In this document: positions 26,958 through 38,790 of the stretch, piece after piece
How the letters are laid out: each line of letters opens with the position of its first letter
How positions within the stretch are numbered: the first letter of the stretch is position 1
Source: Sphingobium sp.
Lineage (GTDB): Bacteria; Pseudomonadota; Alphaproteobacteria; Sphingomonadales; Sphingomonadaceae
Assembly (NCBI GenBank): GCA_009360885.1
Contig: SPEL01000002.1
Location: forward strand, 496,001-560,000
Length of the DNA stretch: 64,000 bases
Direction: 5' to 3'
The notes under the pieces: generated by a model
The model's input: the letters and a program-made list of their open reading frames with translations, nothing else
Databases searched by the model: none
What the model was told of the DNA's origin: nothing
Translations under genes and position numbers: made by a program

Positions 26958-26988
26958 GAAAAAAGGGCGGCACCATCATGGCCCGCCC
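26958..26988 (-). terminator. terminator after ligI
   Basis: On the minus strand the stem GGGCGG/CCGCCC (26965-26988) is followed by a T tract (26958-26964), 15 bases after the ligI stop. It also separates the converging acetyltransferase and ligI genes. Confidence 0.8.
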
Positions 26989-27002
26989 TCCTCTCTGTGT
27001 CA

Positions 27003-27914
<912 letters not shown>

Positions 27915-28982
27915 TTAGAAAACCTCTCCGTCCATTAATTTGCGCGCCGTGCGCAGCAGAGCCGAGCTTATCACTGTGCCCGCCTCATCCAGTTCCATCA
28001 CGCAGGTCATTTCGCCGGTGGGATGCTCCACCGACAGCGTCTTGCGCTGCCCTTCGGAGATGGAGGCGACCTCTGCGGCGGGTGATCCTTCGATCAGGCA
28101 GGCCGTTGCGACGCTGACCGCCCCCAATACACCAACGGACGCATGGGCGCGATGCGGAATGAAGCTGCGCACCGTTACCGCACCACCATTTTTGGGCGGG
28201 GCAACCAGCATCATCTTCGGCACGGATTTTTCCTTAACATCGCCAAGGTTCATCCGTTCACCGACGGCCAGACGAATGGCCTCGATCTTGGCCTTAAGGT
28301 CAACCGCGTTGTCCAGTTCTTCGCGGCTTTCATAGCCGGTGATGCCAACATCTTCGGCCTTCATCACGACGCAGGGCATGCCATTGTCGATCAGGGTAAC
28401 GCGAACACCATTCACCTCATCAAAGGCATTACCGGTGGGAAGCAGCGCCCCGCAGGAGGAACCCGCCGTATCACGAAATTCCAACGGCACCGGCGCATGG
28501 CTGCCCGGCACGCCATCAATGCGCGCATCGCCTGCATAGGTGACTTTGCCGCCCGGTGTGCAAACGGTCGCAACCGCAATCTGCCCGGTATTTTCCATGA
28601 AGATGGTGACTTTGGTTTCACCATCCTGCGCCGCGACTAGACCACGCTCAATCGCGAACGGGCCGATACCCGCGAGGATATTGCCGCAATTCTGCGCGTC
28701 GGTAACGATCGCCTGATCCACAAACACCTGAAGGAACAGATAATCGACATCCACCCCTTCGCGCGTCGATTTACTGACAACGCCGACCTTGCTGGTCAGC
28801 GGGTCCGCCCCGCCCATGCCATCAATCTGACGCGGATCGGGGGAACCCATGATACTCAGCAATAACGCATCACGCGTGGCGGTGTCAGCGGGCAGATCAT
28901 CCTTTAGGAAATAGCCGCCCTTTGACGTACCACCGCGCATCCACATGACGCGCGTGCCGTTCTCATAAGAGAGATCAGACAT
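27915..28982 (-). CDS. ligU: 4-oxalomesaconate tautomerase LigU
   Basis: This PrpF/diaminopimelate-epimerase-fold isomerase has 355 residues. The family start [39 protein letters not shown] and [17 protein letters not shown] near residue 100 are visible. LigU of Sphingobium SYK-6 catalyses the 1,3-allylic isomerisation of 4-oxalomesaconate to the substrate of LigJ; GalD plays a similar part in pseudomonads. ATG 28982 is chosen because homology begins there and it overlaps the ligK stop by 8 bases. The open frame to 29156 only overlaps ligK. Confidence 0.92.
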   Translation of the reverse strand: MSDLSYENGTRVMWMRGGTSKGGYFLKDDLPADTATRDALLLSIMGSPDPRQIDGMGGADPLTSKVGVVSKSTREGVDVDYLFLQVFVDQAIVTDAQNCGNILAGIGPFAIERGLVAAQDGETKVTIFMENTGQIAVATVCTPGGKVTYAGDARIDGVPGSHAPVPLEFRDTAGSSCGALLPTGNAFDEVNGVRVTLIDNGMPCVVMKAEDVGITGYESREELDNAVDLKAKIEAIRLAVGERMNLGDVKEKSVPKMMLVAPPKNGGAVTVRSFIPHRAHASVGVLGAVSVATACLIEGSPAAEVASISEGQRKTLSVEHPTGEMTCVMELDEAGTVISSALLRTARKLMDGEVF

Positions 28983-29649
28983 ATTTGAGGCCCATGGCTT
29001 CCAGCTTGCCGCGCATGTCATAAATGTCGAGGCCCAACTCACCAGCGGCAAGACGCTTGCGCTTGGCTTCTTCATTGGCTTCGCGGGCCTGCGCCTTTTC
29101 AAGGACAGCGGCTGCATCAGCACGAGGCACAACGCACACGCCATCATCATCGGCAATCACAACATCGCCGGGGTTGATGAGGGCGTTGGCGCATACCACC
29201 GGCACGTTTACCGAACCCAGCGTCGCCTTGATGGTGCCCTGTGCATGAACTGCCTTCGACCATACCGGGAAGTTCATCTGGGTAAGGTCACGCACGTCAC
29301 GAATGCCCGCATCAATGATGAGGCCACGGCAGCCACGCGCCTGCGCAGATGTAGCGAGCAAATCACCGAAATAGCCATCGGTGCAGGGGCTGGTCGGCGA
29401 CAGAACAATGATATCGCCATCCTGAAGCTGCTCAATCGCAACATGGACCATCCAGTTATCGCCCGGAGGGGCCGAAATCGTCACGGCACTGCCAGCAATG
29501 CGCGCACCGGCATAGATGGGGCGCATATGCGGGGCGAGCAAACCGGTACGGCCCTGCGCCTCATGCACGGTGGCGACGCCGCAATGGGCCAGCCCATCAA
29601 TGACAGCCTTATCCGCACGTTCGATCTTTGTGACGACGACTCCGGCCAT
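28975..29649 (-). CDS. ligK: 4-carboxy-4-hydroxy-2-oxoadipate aldolase LigK
   Basis: LigK splits 4-carboxy-4-hydroxy-2-oxoadipate into pyruvate and oxaloacetate, ending the 4,5-cleavage pathway. The 224-residue protein belongs to the RraA-like class II pyruvate aldolases. [31 protein letters not shown] contains the metal and substrate residues (Gly-Asp-Leu-Leu and Asp-x-Gly-x-Arg-Asp), described here in pieces. [13 protein letters not shown] follows near residue 170. A GGAAGGAT site precedes ATG 29649. It is the first gene of the leftward lig operon and is divergent from the LysR gene. Confidence 0.95.
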   Translation of the reverse strand: MAGVVVTKIERADKAVIDGLAHCGVATVHEAQGRTGLLAPHMRPIYAGARIAGSAVTISAPPGDNWMVHVAIEQLQDGDIIVLSPTSPCTDGYFGDLLATSAQARGCRGLIIDAGIRDVRDLTQMNFPVWSKAVHAQGTIKATLGSVNVPVVCANALINPGDVVIADDDGVCVVPRADAAAVLEKAQAREANEEAKRKRLAAGELGLDIYDMRGKLEAMGLKYV

Positions 29650-29770
29650 GAACTTATCCTTCCAGATTTATCTGCTATTGCGAAATTTGTGGTCGATATG
29701 TGGTATCCTCCCCCAGATCAGGCAAATGCGAAAGGATGCACATCCTATAATTATTTGCTAAGTCTTATCC
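29650..29770. promoter_or_regulatory. divergent control region between ligK and the LysR gene
   Basis: These 121 bases separate two divergent lig transcripts. They hold the dyad AGGATG-ca-CATCCT (29733-29746) and the palindrome ATAATTAT next to it, each fitting the loose T-N11-A pattern of LysR-type operators. No clear -35/-10 pair was identified. Confidence 0.5.
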
Positions 29771-30931
29771 ATGAATGCCGATCAGCTCAACATCCGCCAC
29801 CTCCATGCCCTGACCGCCATTATCACCAGCGGCGGGATTACAGCGGCGGCGAAAATCGTGAACCTCACCCAGCCAGCGATAACGCAGGGCATATCCAAGC
29901 TGGAACGGCAATTGGGCGTGCGCCTGTTTGAGCGCCGCCCCGGCGGCATGGAACCCACAGAGGCCGCCCATATCCTGTCTCGCCGCGCAGAGAGCGCCCT
30001 TTCCCTCATCGGCAATCACCGGGCGACAGCAGCGCAAATCCGCGCCTTCATCGCCCTTGCGCGGGCCGGAAGCTATGCAGGTGCATCGGCGGAAACCGGC
30101 CTTGCCGAGGCATCGCTCCACCGTGCCATTAGCGACCTGTCCCTCGTCATGGGGGTCAAGCTGGTGGACCGGCGCGGACGCGGCATTGCGCTTACCCCCC
30201 GCGGCACAGCCATTGCCCGCCATTTCCGCCTCGCTATGCAGGAAATCACCTCCGCCATTGCCGAACTTGCCGCGCTGGAAGGGCACGAAACCGGGCGTAT
30301 CACCATCGGGGCCATGCCCCTTTCCCGCGCCCGCATATTACCCGCCACCATCACCCGTTTCCATCGCCTCTACCCGGAGGTAGACATTACCGTCGTCGAA
30401 GGCTCTCACAGTGAACTGGTCGGCCCGCTGCGCGATGGCGATATAGATATGATGATCGGCGCACTGCGGCCCGATGGCGCGGAAGAAGGCCTCTCTGAGC
30501 ATAAATTATTTGAAGATCACCCCATCATCATCGCGCGGGCAGGCCATCCCCTGTCCGACACAGAAAAGGTCGATGCCGCCATGCTGAGCCAATATCCGTG
30601 GATTATGTCGGCGGGCAGCACCCCTTTGCGCAAATTATGGGAACAGATATTCCCCTCCCCCACGTGCCCGCCGCCCCATGTACCTATAGAATGTGGGTCC
30701 GTGATGACCATCCGCCAGATATTGCTGGACAGCGATTTCCTCACTCTCCTCTCACCCGATCAAATCGCGCCAGAATTGGGCGCAGGCTGGCTGGTGCGTA
30801 TCGGTGATCCGCCTGAACGTATCAGCCGATCCATCGGTGTTACGCAGCGCAGCCTGTGGCGGCCTACCCCTCTACAATCCCGCTTCCTCAACCTGTTAAC
30901 CGAGCAAGCCGCCCATATGGAACATGCATGA
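29771..30931 (+). CDS. LysR-type regulator with two tandem HTH domains (lig cluster)
   Basis: The 386-residue protein is about 80 residues longer than a normal LysR regulator because it has two HTH domains. The first spans about residues 7-66 (IRHLHALTAIITSGGITAAA, TQPAITQGISKLERQLG). The second spans 85-146 (IRAFIALARAGSYAGASAET, AEASLHRAISDLSLVMGVKL, LTPRGTAIARHF). A single effector-binding domain follows (ITIGAMPLSRARILPATITRF onward). It lies between and divergent from ligK, so it is the likely controller of both lig transcripts, in the place of LigR. SYK-6 LigR is a standard-length LysR protein. Confidence 0.88.
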   Translation: MNADQLNIRHLHALTAIITSGGITAAAKIVNLTQPAITQGISKLERQLGVRLFERRPGGMEPTEAAHILSRRAESALSLIGNHRATAAQIRAFIALARAGSYAGASAETGLAEASLHRAISDLSLVMGVKLVDRRGRGIALTPRGTAIARHFRLAMQEITSAIAELAALEGHETGRITIGAMPLSRARILPATITRFHRLYPEVDITVVEGSHSELVGPLRDGDIDMMIGALRPDGAEEGLSEHKLFEDHPIIIARAGHPLSDTEKVDAAMLSQYPWIMSAGSTPLRKLWEQIFPSPTCPPPHVPIECGSVMTIRQILLDSDFLTLLSPDQIAPELGAGWLVRIGDPPERISRSIGVTQRSLWRPTPLQSRFLNLLTEQAAHMEHA

Positions 30932-31016
30932 GGCAGAAAGCACTCTTCGCATATTCTAATGGATTTTCCCGTGAATTGATTGGTCAGCCCTATGCCTGCC
31001 CCATATGGGTGGAATC

Positions 31017-31883
31017 ATGGACAGGAAGATTGCCATCATTGGCTTTGGCGAAGCCGGACGAACCTTTGCAACCGCAGGTAATTGGGGTGAGCCCGCTGGC
31101 GTCTATGACCGCCTGCATGATGAGGCTATAATGCACGCCAGCATGGTGGCAGCGAAAGTGACCGCTTGCGATACTATGGTCGACGCCCTTAGCGGCGCGC
31201 CGCTGGTTCTCTCGCTGGTAACGGCAGACCAAGCTCCACTTGCCGCGCAGGAAGCCGCACAGCACATCGCCCCCGGCACGATCTTCTGCGATATGAATAG
31301 CATCGCCCCGCAAACCAAACAGGCCAATGCCGCCGTCATAGAGGGCGCTGGCGCACATTATGTTGATGTCGCAGTAATGGCCCCGGTTGATCCGGCCGCC
31401 CTGAATGTACCGTTGCTCGTTGCTGGTGATAAGGCCGCACAGGCAAAGGCCATGCTAGAGGCTATGGGCTTTGCCAAGGTCCGTATCGCAGGTGATAGCG
31501 TGGGCAGCGCTTCCTCCATTAAGATGATCCGCTCCGTCATGGTGAAGGGCATGGAGGCTCTGACCGCCGAATGCGTTCTCGCCGCCGAAAAAGCAGGCGT
31601 ATTGGATGAGGTGCTTTCCTCTCTCGACGCCAGCGAAAAGCCAAAGCCATGGGCAGAACGCGCCGATTATAATCTTGACCGTATGATGATCCATGGCGAA
31701 CGCCGCGCCGCCGAAATGGAAGAAGTCGTCAAGACATTGGAAGGCCTCGGCACCGGCGCGATGATAACACGCGGAACGGTGGTACGCCAGCGGACGATTG
31801 GCGAAATGGGCTATAAACAGCCCGCAAACTCACTTGAACGTAAAATTGAACAAGTAAAGAAGGGAGGGGTTCAAACAGCATGA
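31017..31883 (+). CDS. NAD(P)-dependent dehydrogenase, DUF1932 (6-phosphogluconate dehydrogenase-like), in lig operon
   Basis: The 288-residue protein has an N-terminal Rossmann motif, KIAIIGFGEAGRTFATAG, as in 3-hydroxyisobutyrate and 6-phosphogluconate dehydrogenases. A helical C-terminal DUF1932 domain follows, with GSASSIKMIRSVMVKGMEAL near residue 165. It overlaps ligJ by 4 bases (ATGA), so it is translated as part of the lig operon. It is not one of the known steps from protocatechuate to pyruvate and oxaloacetate. A side role on a pathway intermediate or a related keto acid is possible. ATG 31017 (MDRKIAI) is preferred to 31005. Confidence 0.8.
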   Translation: MDRKIAIIGFGEAGRTFATAGNWGEPAGVYDRLHDEAIMHASMVAAKVTACDTMVDALSGAPLVLSLVTADQAPLAAQEAAQHIAPGTIFCDMNSIAPQTKQANAAVIEGAGAHYVDVAVMAPVDPAALNVPLLVAGDKAAQAKAMLEAMGFAKVRIAGDSVGSASSIKMIRSVMVKGMEALTAECVLAAEKAGVLDEVLSSLDASEKPKPWAERADYNLDRMMIHGERRAAEMEEVVKTLEGLGTGAMITRGTVVRQRTIGEMGYKQPANSLERKIEQVKKGGVQTA

Positions 31884-32901
31884 CCCTTATTATCGACTGT
31901 CACGGTCACTATACCGTATTGCCCAAGGCGCATGATGCATGGCGCGAAGAGCAAAAGGCCGCCTTTAAGGCTGGCACCACACCGCCGCCTTACCCGGAAA
32001 TCTCCGATGCGGAAATCATCGAAACGATTGAAGCCAACCAGCTTCGCCTCATCAAGGAACGCGGCGCAGACCTCACCATCTTCTCTCCGCGCGCATCGGC
32101 CATGGCCCCGCATGTGGGCGACGAAGCGGTGGCGAAGGAATGGGCCTATCGCTGCAACAATCTGATCGCCCGTGTGGTTGATCTGTTCCCCGGTGTTTTC
32201 GCTGGCGTGTGTATGTTGCCACAATCGCCAAAGGCCGACATGTCGGCCAGCATTGCCGAGCTGGAACGCTGCGTCAATGAACTGGGCTTCATCGGGTGTA
32301 ATCTCAACCCCGATCCCGGCGGTGGCCACTTCACCCATCCGCCGCTGACCGACCGTTACTGGTATCCGTTCTACGAAAAGATGGTAGAACTCGACGTTCC
32401 GGCGATGATCCACGTTTCCGGCAGTTGCAACCCGGCGATGCACGCCACCGGCGGCTATTATATCGCGGCCGACACCATTGCGTTTATGCAGCTCTTGGAA
32501 GGGGATTTGTTCAGCGATTTCCCAACGCTGCGCTTCATCATCCCGCATGGCGGCGGCGCGGTTCCCTATCACTGGGGCCGGTATCGTGGCCTCGCGGACA
32601 TGCTGAAGAAGCCGTCGCTTGATACGCACCTTATGAACAACATCTTCTTTGACACCTGCGTTTATCACCAGCCGGGCGTTGACCTGCTGGCGAATGTCAT
32701 CGAAAATAAGAATATCCTGTTCGGGTCTGAAATGGTCGGTGCCGTGCGCGGCATAGACCCCACAACGGGCCATTATTTTGATGATACAAAGCGCTATGTT
32801 GATGCGCTCGAAATCAGCGACACGGAACGCCATGATATTTTTGAGGGCAATGCCCGCCGCGTGTTCCCGCGTCTTGATGCAAAATTGAAAGAGAGGGGTC
32901 T

Positions 32902-32905
<4 letters not shown>
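31880..32905 (+). CDS. ligJ: 4-oxalomesaconate hydratase LigJ
   Basis: LigJ adds water to the LigU product to give 4-carboxy-4-hydroxy-2-oxoadipate. The 341-residue zinc-dependent amidohydrolase-family protein starts LIIDCHGHYTVLP with the metal-binding His-x-His. It continues with NLNPDPGGGHFTHPPLTD near residue 140, AMIHVSGSCNP near 178 and FIIPHGGGAVPYHWGRYRG near 220. Start and stop each overlap the neighbouring genes by 4 bases, so the dehydrogenase, ligJ and ligA form one coupled operon. Confidence 0.95.
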
Positions 32906-34297
<1,392 letters not shown>

Positions 34298-34308
34298 ACT
34301 ATACCCCT

Positions 34309-34347
34309 CCGCCCCTTCGTTGATACAATGAGGGGGCGGGCGGTTTC
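34309..34347 (+). terminator. hairpin between ligB and ligC, possible partial terminator
   Basis: CCGCCCC (34309-34315) pairs with GGGGCGG (34333-34339), extended by three further pairs, and TTTCT follows at 34343-34347. Because ligC continues the pathway, this is more likely an attenuator or an mRNA processing/stability hairpin than the operon end. Confidence 0.5.
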
Positions 34348-34473
34348 TACCCTGCATATATGCGCAGGTTACATGACTGGCGGTTCGCACCCCCTCCCCG
34401 CGTTCCCCACCCCTTTCCCGGCCTTGCGCTGTTCAAGACCAGAGCGCGGGCCCAGATACAGGAGAAACATCTC

Positions 34474-35421
34474 ATGAGAATCGCTCTTGTTGGCGGCGGT
34501 GCTTTTGGTGAAAAGCATCTTGATGGCCTCAAAAATATCGAAGGTGTCGAAGTAACCGCCCTTTGTGGTCGCACCCTCGAACCCACACAGGCAATGGCCG
34601 AAAAATACGGCATCCCCTTCTTCACCACCGATTATGACGCGGTATTGGCCCGTGAAGATGTGGATGCGGTTATCCTCTGCACCCCCACACAGATGCACGC
34701 AGAACAAGCCATTAAGGCAATGGATGCGGGCAAGCATGTTGAGGTGGAAATCCCCCTCGCCGATAGCTGGGCCGATGCACAGGCAGTCATCGCCAAGCAG
34801 CAGGAAACCGGCCTCGTCTGCATGGTCGGCCACACGCGCCGTTTCAACCCCTCGCACCAGTGGGTTCATAACCAGATCAAAGCGGGCGAATTCAACATCC
34901 AGCAGATGGATGTACAGACCTATTTCTTCCGCCGCACCAACATCAACGCCAAGGGCGAAGCCCGTAGCTGGACCGACCATCTGCTGTGGCACCACGCCGC
35001 ACACACGGTTGATCTGTTCGCCTATCAGGCAGGTAAGATCGTTCAGGCCCACGCCGTGCAAGGCCCGATCCACCCCGTTCTGGGTATCGCAATGGACATG
35101 TCCATCCAGTTGAAGAGCGAAAGCGGCGCGATCTGCACCCTCTCCCTCTCGTTCAACAATGATGGCCCCATTGGCACCTTCTTCCGCTATATCGGTGACA
35201 CAGGCACCTATATCGCCCGTTATGACGACCTCGTAAATGGCAAGGAAGAAGCCATTGACGTCAGCAAGGTTGATGTCAGCATGAACGGCATCGAACTTCA
35301 GGACCGCGAATTTGTTGCCGCGATTCTGGAAGGCCGTGAACCCAACAGCTCCGTTGCCAAGGTGCTGGATTGTTACCGTGTGCTGGGTGAGCTGGAAGTG
35401 CAGCTCAACAAGGACGCATGA
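34474..35421 (+). CDS. ligC: 4-carboxy-2-hydroxymuconate-6-semialdehyde dehydrogenase LigC
   Basis: LigC oxidises the hemiacetal of the ring-cleavage product to 2-pyrone-4,6-dicarboxylate with NADP. The 315-residue Gfo/Idh/MocA-family protein begins MRIALVGGGAFGEKHLDGL (Rossmann loop). It continues with VDAVILCTPTQMHAEQAIKAMDAGKHVEVEIPLADS in pieces and MVGHTRRFNPSHQWVHNQI, and the size equals SYK-6 LigC. ATG 34474 is chosen over the longer frame to 34360 because it begins the Rossmann strand. The stop overlaps the next gene by 4 bases. Confidence 0.95.
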   Translation: MRIALVGGGAFGEKHLDGLKNIEGVEVTALCGRTLEPTQAMAEKYGIPFFTTDYDAVLAREDVDAVILCTPTQMHAEQAIKAMDAGKHVEVEIPLADSWADAQAVIAKQQETGLVCMVGHTRRFNPSHQWVHNQIKAGEFNIQQMDVQTYFFRRTNINAKGEARSWTDHLLWHHAAHTVDLFAYQAGKIVQAHAVQGPIHPVLGIAMDMSIQLKSESGAICTLSLSFNNDGPIGTFFRYIGDTGTYIARYDDLVNGKEEAIDVSKVDVSMNGIELQDREFVAAILEGREPNSSVAKVLDCYRVLGELEVQLNKDA

Positions 35422-36419
35422 GCATCACGCGCACTATCGCAGGTCGGCCGCTAAAAGCGGTCGGCCTCGGCTGCATGAATGTCAGCCACGCTTATGGCCA
35501 TCCCCTGTCGAAAGAGGATGGCGCAAAGCTGCTGAGCCGTGCGCTGGATCTGGGCTACGATCACCTCGACAGCGCCCGGCTTTATGGCCTCGGCAAGAAC
35601 GAGGAACTGATCGGTGAGACGCTGAAAGGCCGTCGCAAGGATTTTTTCCTTGCCTCCAAAATGGGTATCATCATTGATGGCGATGCCCGACGGATTGATT
35701 GTCGGCCAGAGGTTATCCGCAGTGAGGTGGAAAAGAGCCTGAAGCTGTTGCAGACCGATTGTATCGACCTTTATTATCTCCATCGCTTTGACAAAAATGT
35801 ACCGATTGAGGATAGCGTCGGCGCGTTGGGCGATCTGGTGAAGGAAGGCAAGATCGGGGGCGTAGGCATTTCGGAAATGAGCGAAGCCACGCTGCGCCGC
35901 GCCCATGCCGCAACGCCGATTGCTGCGCTCCAGAATGAATATTCACCATGGACGCGCAATGTGGAGCTGGGCACGCTGGATGCCTGTAAGGAACTGGGCG
36001 TGGCGCTAGTTGCTTTCTCGCCCGTTGCACGCGGCGCTCTGGCGGGTGAATTGCGTGACCCGGCAACATTGCCTCAGGGCGATCTTCGCCTTGGTCATCC
36101 GCGTTTCAATGCGGAAAACTGGGCAAAGAATCTGGTACTGATCGACCAGTTTAATGCTCTGGCTACCGAAGCGGGCGTCACCCCGGCGCAATTATCGTTG
36201 AACTGGGTATTGTCCCGCGGGGACCATGTGCATGTCATCCCCGGTACGACCAGCGTCCCCCATCTGGAGGAAAATCTGGCCGCACTGGATGTCACCATCA
36301 GCGACGATATTTTGGCGCGGGTGGGCGAGATCATTAATCAGCAGACGGTATCCGGCCATCGCTATCCAGAAGGGATGCGCAAGACCATCGACACTGAGGA
36401 ATTCCCTGAAACGGTCTGA
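35418..36419 (+). CDS. aldo/keto reductase coupled to ligC
   Basis: The 333-residue (beta/alpha)8 oxidoreductase has the family catalytic residues: Asp in YDHLDSARLYG (near residue 49), Tyr54, Lys in FFLASKMGI, and His in DLYYLHRFDKN. It also has AVGLGCMNVSHAYG at the N-terminus and ISEMSEATLRRAH. The start overlaps the ligC stop (ATGA), so it is part of the lig operon. No step of the canonical pathway needs it. Reduction of an aromatic aldehyde or of a pathway aldehyde is possible. A terminator follows. Confidence 0.82.
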   Translation: MSITRTIAGRPLKAVGLGCMNVSHAYGHPLSKEDGAKLLSRALDLGYDHLDSARLYGLGKNEELIGETLKGRRKDFFLASKMGIIIDGDARRIDCRPEVIRSEVEKSLKLLQTDCIDLYYLHRFDKNVPIEDSVGALGDLVKEGKIGGVGISEMSEATLRRAHAATPIAALQNEYSPWTRNVELGTLDACKELGVALVAFSPVARGALAGELRDPATLPQGDLRLGHPRFNAENWAKNLVLIDQFNALATEAGVTPAQLSLNWVLSRGDHVHVIPGTTSVPHLEENLAALDVTISDDILARVGEIINQQTVSGHRYPEGMRKTIDTEEFPETV

Positions 36420-36461
36420 CGAGGACGGTTTCACCAAGGGCCATTCCCCGCACATAGAATG

Positions 36462-36494
36462 AAGGGGCGTCGAATTAATTCCCGCGCCCCTTTT
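36462..36494. terminator. terminator between the aldo/keto reductase and pobA genes
   Basis: AAGGGGCG (36462-36469) pairs with CGCCCCTT (36485-36492), followed by TTTT. It ends the rightward lig operon; pobA converges from the other side. Confidence 0.75.
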
Positions 36495-36541
36495 CCTATG
36501 CCTATAGAAGGGGGAAATCCTCCCCCTCCGAATGTTGCCCC

Positions 36542-37720
<1,179 letters not shown>

Positions 37721-37840
37721 TCAGCTTCCTCAAACGATAGGGAGTAGTTGCCGTCATTTTTGCGTAGGAAAGAGAGGTTGCGCCATGCATATCACACCCA
37801 AAGACTTGGACAATTCGCCAACATATGAAATAAGGCGATC

Positions 37841-38722
37841 ATGACCGCCCGCGCCATTCCCTCCTTCTATCTCTATGGTGAGCCGCATCAGTCGGTTTCT
37901 GATAATTTTGTGCATGTTGAACTATTGGATGACCGTTCCCGCCCCAGCAAATGGTCCATCCGTCCCCATGCTCATGCCGATCTCTATCATATTTTCCTGA
38001 TTACCAGCGGCGGCGGCACCGTGCGCATGGAGGATAAAAGCATTCCCCTTAGCTGCCCGGCGATAATAGTTGTGCCCGCAACGGCGGTTCATGCTTTTGA
38101 CTGGGTGCAGGAAAGCACCGGCTGGGTCACCACTATTTCCCGCTATTATCTCAATAGCATAACGCAGCAACATCACGACCTCGCCCGTCACGCCGCCCAT
38201 CCTCATATATTGCATCTTGATGCGGACGCCGCCCGGCAGGCAGAAGCCCATATGGCAACATTGAAACAGGAACTGGGCTGGTCCGTGCGCGGGCACGGCG
38301 CGATTATAGAGGCTACGACGCTCAGCCTGCTCGCCCTTAGCCTGCGTCAGAGCGATGCGCAGGATGCGCGCTGGGTGGCTGCTCCGTCTCCTTCCGCGGC
38401 ACTGGTTGCGCGCTTTCGGGAACGAGTGGAGGCACGCTTTCGCCTGCGAGAGAAAATAAGCGACTATGCCGCTGCGTTGAATGTTAGCGAAAGCAGCCTA
38501 CGCATGGCCTGCGCCCGTATCGCCCACGCTTCGCCCGCCAGCATATTAGATGACCGCAGCGTGCTGGAGGCCCGTCGCGCTCTCCTCTATACCAATATGA
38601 GTATCGCAGAGACGGGCTATGCACTGGGCTTTAATGACCCGGCCTATTTCTCGCGCTTTTTCACCAAATATGTCGGCTTGTCCCCGGCGCAATTCCGTCA
38701 GGATCATCGCCAGCATGAATGA
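37841..38722 (+). CDS. pobR: AraC-family regulator, probable PobR
   Basis: The 293-residue protein has an N-terminal cupin-like sensing half (WSIRPHAHADLYHIFLITSG near residue 35) and a C-terminal double HTH (RLREKISDYAAALNVSESSLRMACARI, then MSIAETGYALGFNDPAYFSRFFTKYVGLSPAQFR, quoted in part). It is divergent from pobA. AraC-type PobR proteins activate pobA in response to 4-hydroxybenzoate in several proteobacteria, so that role is likely. The symbol rests on position and family. A piece of the palindromic repeat of 3.3 kb covers its ribosome binding site. Confidence 0.82.
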   Translation: MTARAIPSFYLYGEPHQSVSDNFVHVELLDDRSRPSKWSIRPHAHADLYHIFLITSGGGTVRMEDKSIPLSCPAIIVVPATAVHAFDWVQESTGWVTTISRYYLNSITQQHHDLARHAAHPHILHLDADAARQAEAHMATLKQELGWSVRGHGAIIEATTLSLLALSLRQSDAQDARWVAAPSPSAALVARFRERVEARFRLREKISDYAAALNVSESSLRMACARIAHASPASILDDRSVLEARRALLYTNMSIAETGYALGFNDPAYFSRFFTKYVGLSPAQFRQDHRQHE

Positions 38723-38790
38723 GAGAGGGTGGAATATAAGAAAGTGGGGCAGCACCTGCCTTAGGGGCCGCCACTGCCGTTATTCCTACT

